Below, one piece after another: positions 10,501 through 17,633 of a stretch of DNA of 49,357 bases. Origin of the DNA: Scytonematopsis contorta HA4267-MV1 (lineage in GTDB: Bacteria > Cyanobacteriota > Cyanobacteriia > Cyanobacteriales > Nostocaceae); assembly GCA_019359035.1 (NCBI GenBank), contig JAHHIC010000101.1:1-49357 (forward strand), in the 5' to 3' direction. The position numbers were made by a program, and so were the translations under genes. Each line of letters opens with the position of its first letter. The stretch's first letter is position 1. A model generated the notes under the pieces. It was not told the origin of the DNA. It searched no databases and saw nothing but the letters and a program-made list of their open reading frames with translations.

Positions 10501-11825
10501 GGTCCGAGCAAGTCTTGCACAACTTTATTGCTTGATACGCAAAGACCGTTTGAGTTAAGAAATGGTGAGCGAAAGTTGAGAACTTTTTCTCCGTCTTGGT
10601 AATGGGCAATAGAGATTTCACCATTTTGCAAGTCTTTGGAAGGAATGACTAATGCACGTTCAAAAGTAATGCTTTTACCAATAGCATTGTCCCTCCATTC
10701 CCTTTTTAAGAATTGAGCAAGTTCCCGTTGTATTTTTTCGGTTTCGAGTAATTGTCCTTCTCCTTCTAAGTTTGCTTTGATAAGCTTATAAATATTGGAG
10801 TCGCTTGCAACCCGCTCTTTTAAAGTTTCTAGTTTTTCTGCCACTTCTGGGTCTTCAGCTGCTTCTTCCTCAAGTGAAGTTGCTTGTTCTTCTAAAAAAG
10901 CTTTCCGCTTCTCGTATTTCTCACAGTAAAATTTGGCTACTTCCCTAGGGTCATTTTGAATTTCTTTTATTCTTTTAGCTTCCAGTTCTAGTTGCTCGGT
11001 GAAGTCTTTAATACCTGAGGGGAAAGAAGCTATCATTTGGGAGATAGCAGTTTTACCAAGTTCGGATTGCGATTTTTCACCTAGCCATATTTTTTGTCTG
11101 TACAATCCAGGTTTTATTTGGGGTTTGGTCGGTCTTTGGGGATTATCTTTGTCTGTTCCTTTAAAAGCAGACAGGGGGATGATTAAATCAATTTTTGATT
11201 GGTTTGAGTTTTGATAGCTAAGGATTTGGTCGAGGTTTGTAGGTCGTAGCGTTCCTTTGCCAAACCGGAATTTATTATCGTCTCCATCTTGGTCAGTCCA
11301 ACCGAAGCGATGTTGGATAACCCGGTATTTGTCACCTTCTTGATGTCCGGTTAACTCTTTATATAATTGTGTGGAGATTTGTCCGTAGCAGTCCCCGGTG
11401 AGGCGATAAGCTTTGTCATTATCAATAATACCGCCATTTTCGCCGTTGCTGTTGTCAACAACAAGTACATTTAACTCGCGGTTGATAGCGTTTTTACAGG
11501 AACCAAGGAAGATGGAACCATATGCTCCCCTATCTTTGTTATCGGGACATAACTGTTTGATGGTTTCCAGGCATTCTTCAGGCCCATACAAAAGCCGACT
11601 TTTTGAAGAGAGTAATAATACATGTCCGTTTGGGTGATTTTTTAGTTGTTCGTCTGTGGATTTATCGTCCATATGCCCGAACGAAAATGTTTTATCCGGT
11701 AAAAAAGCTTCTAATAGAGTGTTTTCCAGTTCTTCTGTCAGAATTGAATCAGGATTTTCTAAGTCACCGTCGGTGTGAATCCACTGATTTAGTCTGGTAT
11801 CGAAGTGCTGGATTTTAATGGTCAT
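4593..11825 (-). CDS. Giant protein: RNA-polymerase-like (DxDGD) region plus NADAR-like/SLOG/NADAR-like module
   Basis: About 2410 residues from ATG at 11825; a TTG 33 bases upstream is possible. Residues ~419-726 carry, in order, FRSP, ARDYDGDYIGFE (537-541 is the DxDGD), ISVGVINNHLTKLEA and QIAVDLFKSATKPD. These match, in order, the catalytic aspartate loop and following motifs of two-barrel RNA polymerases, especially YonO-type and cellular RNA-dependent polymerases (G-x-I-x-N-H and AVD..K). Residues ~1679-1800 and ~2025-2175 are two NADAR-like copies (LMxEVxQAKLEQxP, EITxRGGxEWLxxC). Between them, ~1825-1979 is a YpsA-type SLOG domain (VISGGQTGADMGG, GTVLLG, LNIAGNRE). The middle ~900 residues are unassigned. 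NADAR copy 2 keeps the E of SAEQAFYAYK (E2086); copy 1 has K. Family knowledge: NADAR and SLOG handle ADP-ribose/nucleotide ligands in conflict systems. Polymerase activity is inferred from motifs only. Confidence 0.8.
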   Translation of the reverse strand: MTIKIQHFDTRLNQWIHTDGDLENPDSILTEELENTLLEAFLPDKTFSFGHMDDKSTDEQLKNHPNGHVLLLSSKSRLLYGPEECLETIKQLCPDNKDRGAYGSIFLGSCKNAINRELNVLVVDNSNGENGGIIDNDKAYRLTGDCYGQISTQLYKELTGHQEGDKYRVIQHRFGWTDQDGDDNKFRFGKGTLRPTNLDQILSYQNSNQSKIDLIIPLSAFKGTDKDNPQRPTKPQIKPGLYRQKIWLGEKSQSELGKTAISQMIASFPSGIKDFTEQLELEAKRIKEIQNDPREVAKFYCEKYEKRKAFLEEQATSLEEEAAEDPEVAEKLETLKERVASDSNIYKLIKANLEGEGQLLETEKIQRELAQFLKREWRDNAIGKSITFERALVIPSKDLQNGEISIAHYQDGEKVLNFRSPFLNSNGLCVSSNKVVQDLLGPDGKPLAGVIAVSDETSEHIYNRISQQVKSILPEARETLKLSGIENYLDQNIGKLETKDKIEFTNEFNEYIKEIQLSGYELKILPQESEQERQARDYDGDYIGFEQANKYPNLTAEAIYRNLPENAYNPTVKLKKQSFYREDGSQPEFEEIAIHMSDGISVGVINNHLTKLEALESEITILEKYGSKQDQNDYIDQVATKYKKLFAIETAEQSKGDKADKTKNIPEDYRGYMQDFIRASKQNPPTQDSISAAMTANKQMYREMIAEAAYQNQIAVDLFKSATKPDMGGIEASRRILHRDVNYIKDKKNDEIYTNTVIEPKGYSPVELLISQTNKYFDKGKLESRDLVQFSKLFNGVEFTNQQKLEATLAKKEFDKLFNAAALASAHNKAEQGPSAKIKMPNGSELIVTNLLEYDNQNIWKPDEIKDIQIKIVSTDENKPFSKKPHQYQVLAQINGQPVFKSLGTLALSQEKTIAKLGIEYRKETQVGKVQLQPEITKGQIDLMYSQAYKLAEQFYNTIPDNEKLSMAAAIWAVATTRESGEESSSKKMSNFAFAAIPQEIISRQDELQFTDFTLTGHKYNNTAELVKPENSGTLQEIRFNVAKQVNSKGQTEAKTVIEYKNSQGEYKTFGNVEARNAQLPIGTTATGTFGVDKASTATVTTKVPGLPEITFQIKELQRYGNQERYNNTSVMLTIEKQNLIREEYTVNIKHNGQDIKLGQIDKESIKEGIAKGWLQEKPGTGQELQLKIQTVATGNNAYAVAETANSGIMRINITNKDLKNQYINDRDFREGTIKAYNKQDVYIAVIGDKVLGIIGQHTEHISQNFSKSKNPSSPELLIKNNIIKFGEKSRTIPVEISTNETTCTLKLNPETVQYPDRWIKRKELIESKPAEFSKEEILREQILDKINTRPSIMFQDKEQRLVGLVGLAVDEQVADKTAKYLDKMEVTYEQLSHSHAKLETQKGMAVFVIDKSTLSNELKQTFIERAGDNIKNADTPEQPIPLIPEQTVYFNNPNQQYNLPDNSQITKEAIGLVVPASDVSIVTKWLETNKTKSSTIVDENDNIAILIIPKDELNIKIENKLNELLIKSINIAITEGFDKYEELSNQIRTQVEIQGSLLQNFNYEKSEYRQILESLPNRPQLLSKENSPIPIKIAAPSQEPINEQEAEEKVLEKGKINNIAAFFPTAANSSPTVNPNCELRSPLVTAKLSPETQAKLSHLQEPNKGQVEPVIIGPESKNGLGAALALDTTKAKNNGNIQSDYPVEFALNKYPDAKQACIHQKKLNPERDTIQLMIEVTQAKLEQYPRLVKEITKRGGAEWLENCSAADNAKNPAHWDGQGKQSNLISVITQAYNNVIEKQNNLASNTTLPSTPDLTKSTQIENQTIKVISGGQTGADMGGLIGAKALGITTGGTAAAGWLIDGGTNPNLQNYGVVEGEQGSSNKVTFANRTIANIENSDGTVLLGNSQSPGSKVTLDAANHRKKPILAIPLETVLNDKATAAKLIEDFVRQNNIKILNIAGNRERVSPGIEAATAQVVQMGLAPIVGKEVNISKSENTHASSPQSPSANFQNSLGEIDAGINISSKCPDSFGAVLTSTTVKSKQLGTIECDFPVSFRDNKEIPEGRLGPETYEDAKPAGQPFLSAEQAFYAYKEEYPLGEARVKLMAEILQARLEQHPDIADEITARGGVEWLKECTYLVSPNNPDQKRNFFEGEGLNSPYIRALATAYTKVIDQIQTTDKSQNNQTKQENYQQPTGNKNNMVTSSQNKLADPKNIDFDDSKPQIYVTNDLLENALDFSNNTANCQTGAMESVITQMKANTMQTLQNWYTVAQKLGKEEKYLNKIQEVTQLYIKDNNIDLNKVFTAMDEDLKSIEKINEVTKLAEQIARVLGTTDINDITSVNTGDYKIATKAHDKTYLLKDKEDNVLLYVKQGKTQTNSLNDETIRDLRFIQFKIDNSLEKTRQELVER

Positions 11826-12357
11826 TAGTATAAATTTATTTATAGGGGGTTCTAGCAATGCTAAATTTCCATTTTAATTTCCCTAACTTGGTATGTTAAT
11901 TGACTTTTGTTCACATTTTTACTAACTGGAGTTATCTGTAGTCTGTCGTTTTTACTAGATTTTTATCAACTTTTGTTGGGCACTTAATGCCTGAAAGTAT
12001 TTGTATTAGTATCTTTGAGGCAATGTTATGCTGTAGCTTGGTAAAAATAGCTTTTAATTTGCGGTGGTAAATAATGTTATGATTTATTGCTTTATTATCG
12101 CGCCACTCAAAATACAGGCGCGATAACAGCTATTTTATTAACGAAAATATGGTCTGTCGTGATTAATCGCTACAAATTAATACTTATATAGGTTAAAGAT
12201 ACAGTAATTTTACTTAAAAAATCATTTTTGTTGTTAAAAGTACTTATAAATAAGTAAACTCACAGAAATTACAGACGATTAAAGTGCTATAATTCCAAAC
12301 TACTCGTGTTATGGGTTATTTCGGAATGGAGTATTTTGAAATGGAGTATTGTTGTTA
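11826..12357. promoter_or_regulatory. Divergent intergenic region between giant-gene operon and restriction gene
   Basis: About 530 AT-rich bases separate two divergent genes and must hold both promoters. No strong -35/-10 pair or ribosome site could be assigned for either gene. Just before the restriction gene an imperfect direct repeat is seen (GGAATGGAGTATT at 12323 and GAAATGGAGTATT at 12338), which could be an operator. Confidence 0.35.
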
Positions 12358-13206
12358 ATGCCCAGAGTGTTTGAGATTTTTGGTAAACCGATTGCATTTG
12401 TTGAAGATAAAACAATTTTCCAAGAAGCTATTTGCCCTTTTACAGAAAGCTTATGCGATGGTGGAGGTAATAGAAACCAGACAAAAATAAAACTTACTGA
12501 TAACCACGCTTTACGCAACTATTTTAACTCAGACCTAAAAAGCGTTATACCCGCAGTTTGTTCAATTCAATATGGAACTGACGAAATCCAGTTGCAAAAT
12601 CTTACTCAAGAAACTTGGGTAGTTTGTCCAAGAAGATTATTTGGATTTAAAAATATTACTACTACAATACCTGAAGTAAATCGAGGATTACAACCCCACG
12701 AACGAGAAATTTTAAATATTGCAAACCTAACTCAAGGTCAAGATATTGGCATATGGTCAGAAATTTATTTGCAATATGGTGATAACGAGACTAATAGTCA
12801 AGTTGACTATCACTTTGATTTTATAGCTGCTCCAGTTCTCAGAAACTTAAGCGAATCTGAATTTTATCTTCAGCACAATATTCAAGATGAGCAAGATAAA
12901 AAAGAGATTATCAAAAGTGCTAAGAAAAGTGGTATATGTCATGGTAAACTAGGTGTAGACCTAACATTTGATATTAGCCCTAACTTGAGTCACCCAGTTA
13001 TTTTTGAAATAATGACTGCAAGTACAAGCGGTTCTAACACAGAAAAAGGTACTGATATTGCTGGAGCTTTTACTGCTGGGATGCTTGGCAATAATCCAAT
13101 CAGCCCCGGTATTAACAAGCGACAAGTTTGGGGTCGAATGGCAACACAATTATTCGCAAAATCTGCACTTGCGGAAGCTTGGTCTAGGGATTTAACAACT
13201 GATTAA
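12358..13206 (+). CDS. NotI-family type II restriction endonuclease
   Basis: The N-terminus matches the NotI layout: an EIFG start, then four cysteines in the iron-binding pattern (CPF at C26, C33, VCS at C68, VCP at C90, numbered from ATG 12358). The probable PD-(D/E)xK-type core follows: acidic residues in VDLTFD (D201/D205), then a strand VIFEIMTAS with E217 and a GSNTEKG loop. This parallels the LEIQTxxxxGS segment of NotI. A TTG three codons upstream is an alternative start. The gene converges on a methyltransferase and their 3' ends overlap by 23 bases. The recognition site cannot be read from sequence. Confidence 0.75.
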   Translation: MPRVFEIFGKPIAFVEDKTIFQEAICPFTESLCDGGGNRNQTKIKLTDNHALRNYFNSDLKSVIPAVCSIQYGTDEIQLQNLTQETWVVCPRRLFGFKNITTTIPEVNRGLQPHEREILNIANLTQGQDIGIWSEIYLQYGDNETNSQVDYHFDFIAAPVLRNLSESEFYLQHNIQDEQDKKEIIKSAKKSGICHGKLGVDLTFDISPNLSHPVIFEIMTASTSGSNTEKGTDIAGAFTAGMLGNNPISPGINKRQVWGRMATQLFAKSALAEAWSRDLTTD

Positions 13207-13825
13207 AAAATGTACCTTCTATTGACCAGTTGGTAGCAAGGAAATGAGTTGGTTGAGGAAAGAGAAATTTTTCTTGTAAAGATGCGACTAAAAATAACCT
13301 ATCGCGAATTTGGGGTACTCCAAAATCAGCAGCCCTTAACATTTCGTAACTAACCGTATACCCAAGCTCTTGAAATCCAGCGATAAGATTTTTTAGTACC
13401 CCACCTTTTTCATTTTTTAGGCAACTTGCGCTTTTTAGCCCTTTTACCTGTTCTATCAACACCACCTTGGGCATAAAGGCTGCTGCATATTTTACCATCT
13501 CAAACAGTAACAACCCCCTAGAGTCAACTAGTGAGTCACGTTTACCTATGAGAGAGAAGGATTGGCAGGGTGGTCTTCCTACAAGAATATCTAACTCACC
13601 TGACATTAACCCTAAATCTCTCATCAAATTCTGCGGATCAATTTGGGTGACATCACCCCCCACTGGACATGTAATTCCTTGTTGCGATAGCCATAGCTTA
13701 AGAGTCGCTTGAGCGTTTGGATCAATCTCAGCGCAAAAAACAGGCTCAAAACCAGCTTTGTGCAATCCTGAGTCTAAGCCGGCTATACCACTAAAAAGAG
13801 AAATTGAGATGCGTTTTCTTTCCAT
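13184..13825 (-). CDS. C5-cytosine DNA methyltransferase, catalytic half only
   Basis: Catalytic motifs are all visible: SLFSGIAGLDSG (motif I, residues 9-20, SAM binding), GRPPCQSFS (motif IV, catalytic C87), IEQVKG (motif VI, with EQV instead of ENV) and GVPQIRDRLFLVA (motif VIII, 169-181). The protein stops at 213 residues, just after motif VIII. The target-recognition domain and motifs IX and X, which normally bring the family above 300 residues, are absent. No continuation was found in another frame, where the restriction gene lies. It is either a truncated, inactive protector or one subunit of a split enzyme like cyanobacterial M.AquI, with its partner elsewhere. Confidence 0.85.
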   Translation of the reverse strand: MERKRISISLFSGIAGLDSGLHKAGFEPVFCAEIDPNAQATLKLWLSQQGITCPVGGDVTQIDPQNLMRDLGLMSGELDILVGRPPCQSFSLIGKRDSLVDSRGLLLFEMVKYAAAFMPKVVLIEQVKGLKSASCLKNEKGGVLKNLIAGFQELGYTVSYEMLRAADFGVPQIRDRLFLVASLQEKFLFPQPTHFLATNWSIEGTFFNQLLNP

Positions 13826-14269
13826 TTACTCAGGCGGATTATGGCGGTAAGTTGAATTTATAAGATATTATGTACTAATGCGAGTGTTATTGTCTTTAAT
13901 TTCTACGAAGCACAGGTGAAGGTGTAGAGTTTGTGATGATTTACAACGATTAAGTGGTAAGTATCATTATTATGTACGCGCAATTATTAAGCATCCTTAC
14001 AAATGTAATAAACTTGATGAGCTAGTGGTGAGCAAGTAGTTAGCGAGTGCGACTAGTACTAGAAGTGTTGTGATAGTTACAAATATGTACTGAGTTAGGA
14101 AAATGAATTCCTTACGATGGAAATTTATTTAGCAGCTCAGCAAATTAGTATTTGTTGAGTTGTTGTTTTCTATCTGAACTTACGTACTTATTTGACAAAG
14201 AATATACAAGTACTGTATTAATTTTAATACTCGAAAGATATTAGCTTACTTTCTTTGGGAGATTTCCGG
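13826..14269. promoter_or_regulatory. Upstream region of the conflict-system operon
   Basis: About 440 bases contain no gene. They must carry the promoters for the methyltransferase (leftward) and the trypco2-CHAT operon (rightward). A GGGAG ribosome site at 14257-14261 lies eight bases before ATG 14270 and decides the start of the trypco2 gene. Confidence 0.45.
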
Positions 14270-14656
14270 ATGTCTAGCGAAATTGGTTTAGCAGAGTTTA
14301 TCCAGCGAGTTAAAAAAGAACTACTCACCATTGACCCAGCAGATAAAGATGATACACCCTTACTGAGTATAGATTCTGTAGAATTAGAACTACAGGTCAC
14401 AGTTAAAAAGGAAGGTGGTGGTGGTATAAAAATTAATGTTCTTACATTTGGAGGTGGGGAAGCATCCGGGAAGGTTAGTCGAGATGATGTGCAAAAAGTG
14501 ACAGTCAAACTTTCTCCCTTGGTAAGTAAGGAAGCCCTTATTAATACCTACGCCAAAAAAAATCCGGAAAAATATCAGGAATTTGTGAATCAAAATTTGC
14601 AGGGGCTACTTAAAGGTGATAGTACAAGCAACCTAAATGATGATTTAGGTGGCTAA
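14270..14656 (+). CDS. trypco2-like protein (trypsin-co-occurring domain 2)
   Basis: The small protein follows the trypco2 pattern: an IGLAEFIQRVKKEL helix, then SIDSVELELQVTVKKEGGGGIKINVLTFGG strands and a final VKLSPL strand. In the family such domains sit beside trypsin-like or CHAT peptidases and are thought to couple effectors to NTPase-based conflict systems. The start is ATG 14270 because a GGGAG site precedes it; the upstream TTG at 14255 would overlap that site. Its stop overlaps the GTG start of the CHAT gene, so the two are translationally coupled. Confidence 0.75.
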   Translation: MSSEIGLAEFIQRVKKELLTIDPADKDDTPLLSIDSVELELQVTVKKEGGGGIKINVLTFGGGEASGKVSRDDVQKVTVKLSPLVSKEALINTYAKKNPEKYQEFVNQNLQGLLKGDSTSNLNDDLGG

Positions 14657-16226
14657 TGCAAGCGAGCTACGGGTAAATGAGTCAATGAAAATATCAGAAC
14701 TAAGATTTTATGCGATAGAAGAAAAAAAATATTGCTTTAAAGTGAGTGCAGAAAGCTCATTTGGGGGAGAAGTTTCTCATGAAGCATCTCTACCTTTTCT
14801 TGATGGTGAAATTCTAAATGTTTTGGATAGACGTTTTACTATAGTTAAAATATTAGAGTCAACCAAGTTTGATAAACATAACTTTGACGAAGCGGAACAG
14901 GCTTGGATGGTAAACGAATCCCTTTTGCTACCAGAACGAAGCGCTTTTACCCCTCAATACTTGGCTAACATTGGACGTAAACTCTATCAGACGTTGGGTA
15001 ATGATATCGTACAGGTGATTGAGGCGGCTGCTTTAGAAGCTAAACGTTCAAATACTTGGTTACATGTTCGTCTTAGGTTTCCCGTAAATATTTCTAAATT
15101 TGTCAGGTTAACAGATTATCCTTGGGAGTTGTTGCATAACGATTACGGGTTTTTGGCACATCAAGGAGTGACTTTCTCCCGTTATATCGCTTATCGCAGT
15201 TCCAGCCCTAATTTATCAACTGTTGAAAAGCTTAATATATTATTAATTTCTTCAGGTGCTGGCAATGACAGGATGAAACTAGAGCCTTTGTCTTCTCTTG
15301 AACGAGAAGCGATTATCACGGGGTTACAAAAAGCTCAAGACCAAGGGAAAATTCAACTGGAAATTTTTGGTTCATCAATGTGGAAAGCATTACAAAACCG
15401 ATTATTAGAACGTCAAAATGCGGTAAATCCTCATGTTATCCATTTTGATGGACATGGTTTTTTTGGCAAACGTTGTAATGAAGAGGGATGCAGAAAAGCT
15501 TATAAGCAAAATGAACACAAGTGTGAATGTGGTGCTCCATTAGGAGAAGCTCAAGGTTATTTAGTGTTTGAGAAATCAGATGGGGTTGGTGATTTTGTAA
15601 GTGCTAGGGAACTAGGGGAATTGTTAGGTAATTTGCAGCGTTGGGAACAACCCAACTCAGAGCAAAGAGGAATAGCTTTGGTAGTTCTCAGTGCTTGTAA
15701 AAGTGGCATGTCTCTTTTGAATGAGAGCGTTTTTAACGGGGTTGCACAAAATCTGATTGGTCAAGGAATTCCGGCTGTGGTGGCAATGCAATATTCTGTT
15801 AGTGTGGCTTCTGCTAGTGCTTTTGGGGAAAATTTTTACCGCTCTCTTGGACAAAAAGACTCATTGGGTGTTGCTTTGGGTTGGGGACAAAGAGCTATGG
15901 GGATTGAGGGTAATCAGTGGTATCGTCCTATACTATATTTGCGTTGGGAGGATAATCAGGGGGGTCAGTTGTTTACAAATTCTTCGGTCCTGCCAGATAC
16001 TGAGATACCTAAACCATCACTACCAGCAAAAAAATCTCGCATAATATTGATTCAAATTGAAAGCTTGAAGCAAGACCTAGACAAACTAGCGGAAGATTAT
16101 AAAGCAGTAACGGAGAAAAAGAGGCGAGAAAGTAATCCTCAAGAACAGAATAACTTGCAATTACAGCTTGATAATATTGCCAAGCAGATGGAGAAAATTG
16201 AGCAACAACTTGAAGAGTTAAGGTAA
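14649..16226 (+). CDS. CHAT-domain (caspase-like) protease
   Basis: The caspase-like dyad is clear: IHFDGHG (H269) and VVLSACKSG (C350). It lies within a CHAT domain that begins around the RLTDYPWELL segment (residue ~153) and ends at WYRPILYLRW. Between His and Cys lies a four-cysteine insertion (C276, C281, C292, C294) that may bind zinc. The last ~45 residues form a charged coiled coil almost identical to the N-terminus of the next protein. The start is GTG at 14649, overlapping the previous stop; an internal ATG at 14685 is an alternative. In ternary conflict systems CHAT proteins are the cleaving effectors, and the target is unknown. Confidence 0.85.
   Translation: MANASELRVNESMKISELRFYAIEEKKYCFKVSAESSFGGEVSHEASLPFLDGEILNVLDRRFTIVKILESTKFDKHNFDEAEQAWMVNESLLLPERSAFTPQYLANIGRKLYQTLGNDIVQVIEAAALEAKRSNTWLHVRLRFPVNISKFVRLTDYPWELLHNDYGFLAHQGVTFSRYIAYRSSSPNLSTVEKLNILLISSGAGNDRMKLEPLSSLEREAIITGLQKAQDQGKIQLEIFGSSMWKALQNRLLERQNAVNPHVIHFDGHGFFGKRCNEEGCRKAYKQNEHKCECGAPLGEAQGYLVFEKSDGVGDFVSARELGELLGNLQRWEQPNSEQRGIALVVLSACKSGMSLLNESVFNGVAQNLIGQGIPAVVAMQYSVSVASASAFGENFYRSLGQKDSLGVALGWGQRAMGIEGNQWYRPILYLRWEDNQGGQLFTNSSVLPDTEIPKPSLPAKKSRIILIQIESLKQDLDKLAEDYKAVTEKKRRESNPQEQNNLQLQLDNIAKQMEKIEQQLEELR
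16113..16193 (+). repeat. 81-bp coding repeat, copy 1 (end of CHAT gene)
   Basis: It differs from 16312-16392 at only three positions, exactly 199 bases away and in the same frame. It encodes the coiled coil EKKRRESNPQEQNNL and following residues. Weaker similarity continues on both sides. Confidence 0.9.
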
Positions 16227-16230
16227 GAGG

Positions 16231-17628
16231 ATGAGTAGAATTAGACAAATCCGACTCGAACAACTGAATGAAGATTTAAACAAACTGGAGAAAGATTATA
16301 ATGCAGTAGCAGAGAAAAAAAGGCGAGAAAGTAATCCTCAAGAACAAAATAACTTGCAATTACAGCTTGATAATATTGCCAAGCGGATGGAGGAAGTTGA
16401 GCGGGACATTGAAAATATAAAACAGCCAGAAAAAGAAAAAGATAATATTCAAAGTTTAGTAAACTTATTAACTCTTTATGAAAATGAAATCTTCATCTGT
16501 GTTAAAAAAGCATATCAAGCCTGCTCTCCTGAGGATTGGCAAAATCCACTTCCAGATGACTTGGAAGGAATTTTGGCTGAATTGAAAAAAATGCCATCAG
16601 GAATATCAAAATATACAATTCTTGAAAAATTTATAGCTCAATTAATTTTGGATTCAGAAATGCCTCAGTCAATTTCTCAGGAGTTGAGGATGTTGGCTGA
16701 AAATAGTATAAATGGATATTTAGAGCTTTTTGATGTGATTTTAGCTCAAAAAAATAAATCAAAAAATACAAAACCCTATTTAATGGTTTGGATACGTCGT
16801 AGCGAGCAAGATTCTGTAAAACATCAGAATCAAGAAGATTATTATTTTGTAGATGCTTGGCTTATTCCTAATGGTGATAGTTATAATTATAGCCAAAATT
16901 CAGAATTTATAAAGCTTCATAAATCTCATAATGTGAACGATTTAAAAGGAACAAAAGACAAAAATAAAAATACTTTTACATTAGAAAAAATACCACAAGA
17001 AATTATTGATTGTCTCAAGAAAATCGGAGATTATTCTTCAGATAGGCTCACAATTGAAATATTTTTACCACTAGATTTAATTAATCAAGCAGTTGATAAT
17101 TGGGGAATTGAAGACGGATTTATGAGTTTTCCAGAAAAACTGGGCAATCTGTACAAAGTCATTGTTCGCTCATCTGAAAGGTTGGAAAAGAACTATAGCT
17201 ATAAGAGGGCATTTTGGAAAGATAAATGGACTACGTTACAAAAAGTAATTCAAAATTCAGCTAATAGTACGTTTATTTTGTGGGATGACGATGACTTAAA
17301 TAATTTATACGCGGAATTAAGTGAAGCAAATGTTATTGGGGTTAAATGGCAAACAACTCCAGTCCAAATGGGAAAAGACAGTGTTTTTGCAGTAATTTTA
17401 AGAACAGCCACTCCAGTAGCGTTATGGTTAAGGTACAATCTATTCGCAAGTAATAATGAACAGGTTAACGAATTGCTAAATTGTTGTATCTCTCAGCTTC
17501 CTGAAACGGTAAGAAAGAAACGTAAGGAAGCTTTTTCAAAATCTAATGATGAGCATATTGGGCATCATCTTTCGTTATTATGGGAAGACCCTAATCGCTT
17601 GCCTCCTACTATTGATTATTTTATGTGA
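16231..17628 (+). CDS. VMAP-like protein with N-terminal coiled coil
   Basis: Residues 1-65 are a coiled coil shared with the CHAT protein. A helical region follows (~75-175), then a ~280-residue C-terminal part with strands (YLMVWIRRSE, YFVDAWLIPN) and the segment LTIEIFLPLDLINQAVDNW..EKLGNLYKVIVRSSER. The phrase IEIFLPLxLLxxxVDxW..LGxxxxVVVRSxER is the pattern of the vWA-MoxR-associated protein C-terminal domain (VMAP-C). Its place directly before a MoxR ATPase and a vWA-like protein supports this. It starts 4 bases after the CHAT stop with AAGAGG in front. Its likely role is an adaptor between effector and ATPase. Confidence 0.75.
   Translation: MSRIRQIRLEQLNEDLNKLEKDYNAVAEKKRRESNPQEQNNLQLQLDNIAKRMEEVERDIENIKQPEKEKDNIQSLVNLLTLYENEIFICVKKAYQACSPEDWQNPLPDDLEGILAELKKMPSGISKYTILEKFIAQLILDSEMPQSISQELRMLAENSINGYLELFDVILAQKNKSKNTKPYLMVWIRRSEQDSVKHQNQEDYYFVDAWLIPNGDSYNYSQNSEFIKLHKSHNVNDLKGTKDKNKNTFTLEKIPQEIIDCLKKIGDYSSDRLTIEIFLPLDLINQAVDNWGIEDGFMSFPEKLGNLYKVIVRSSERLEKNYSYKRAFWKDKWTTLQKVIQNSANSTFILWDDDDLNNLYAELSEANVIGVKWQTTPVQMGKDSVFAVILRTATPVALWLRYNLFASNNEQVNELLNCCISQLPETVRKKRKEAFSKSNDEHIGHHLSLLWEDPNRLPPTIDYFM
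16312..16392 (+). repeat. 81-bp coding repeat, copy 2 (start of VMAP-like gene)
   Basis: Partner of 16113-16193. The near identity at DNA level between neighbouring genes points to a recent duplication or gene conversion of a homotypic interaction module. Confidence 0.9.
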
Positions 17629-17633
17629 TAATT

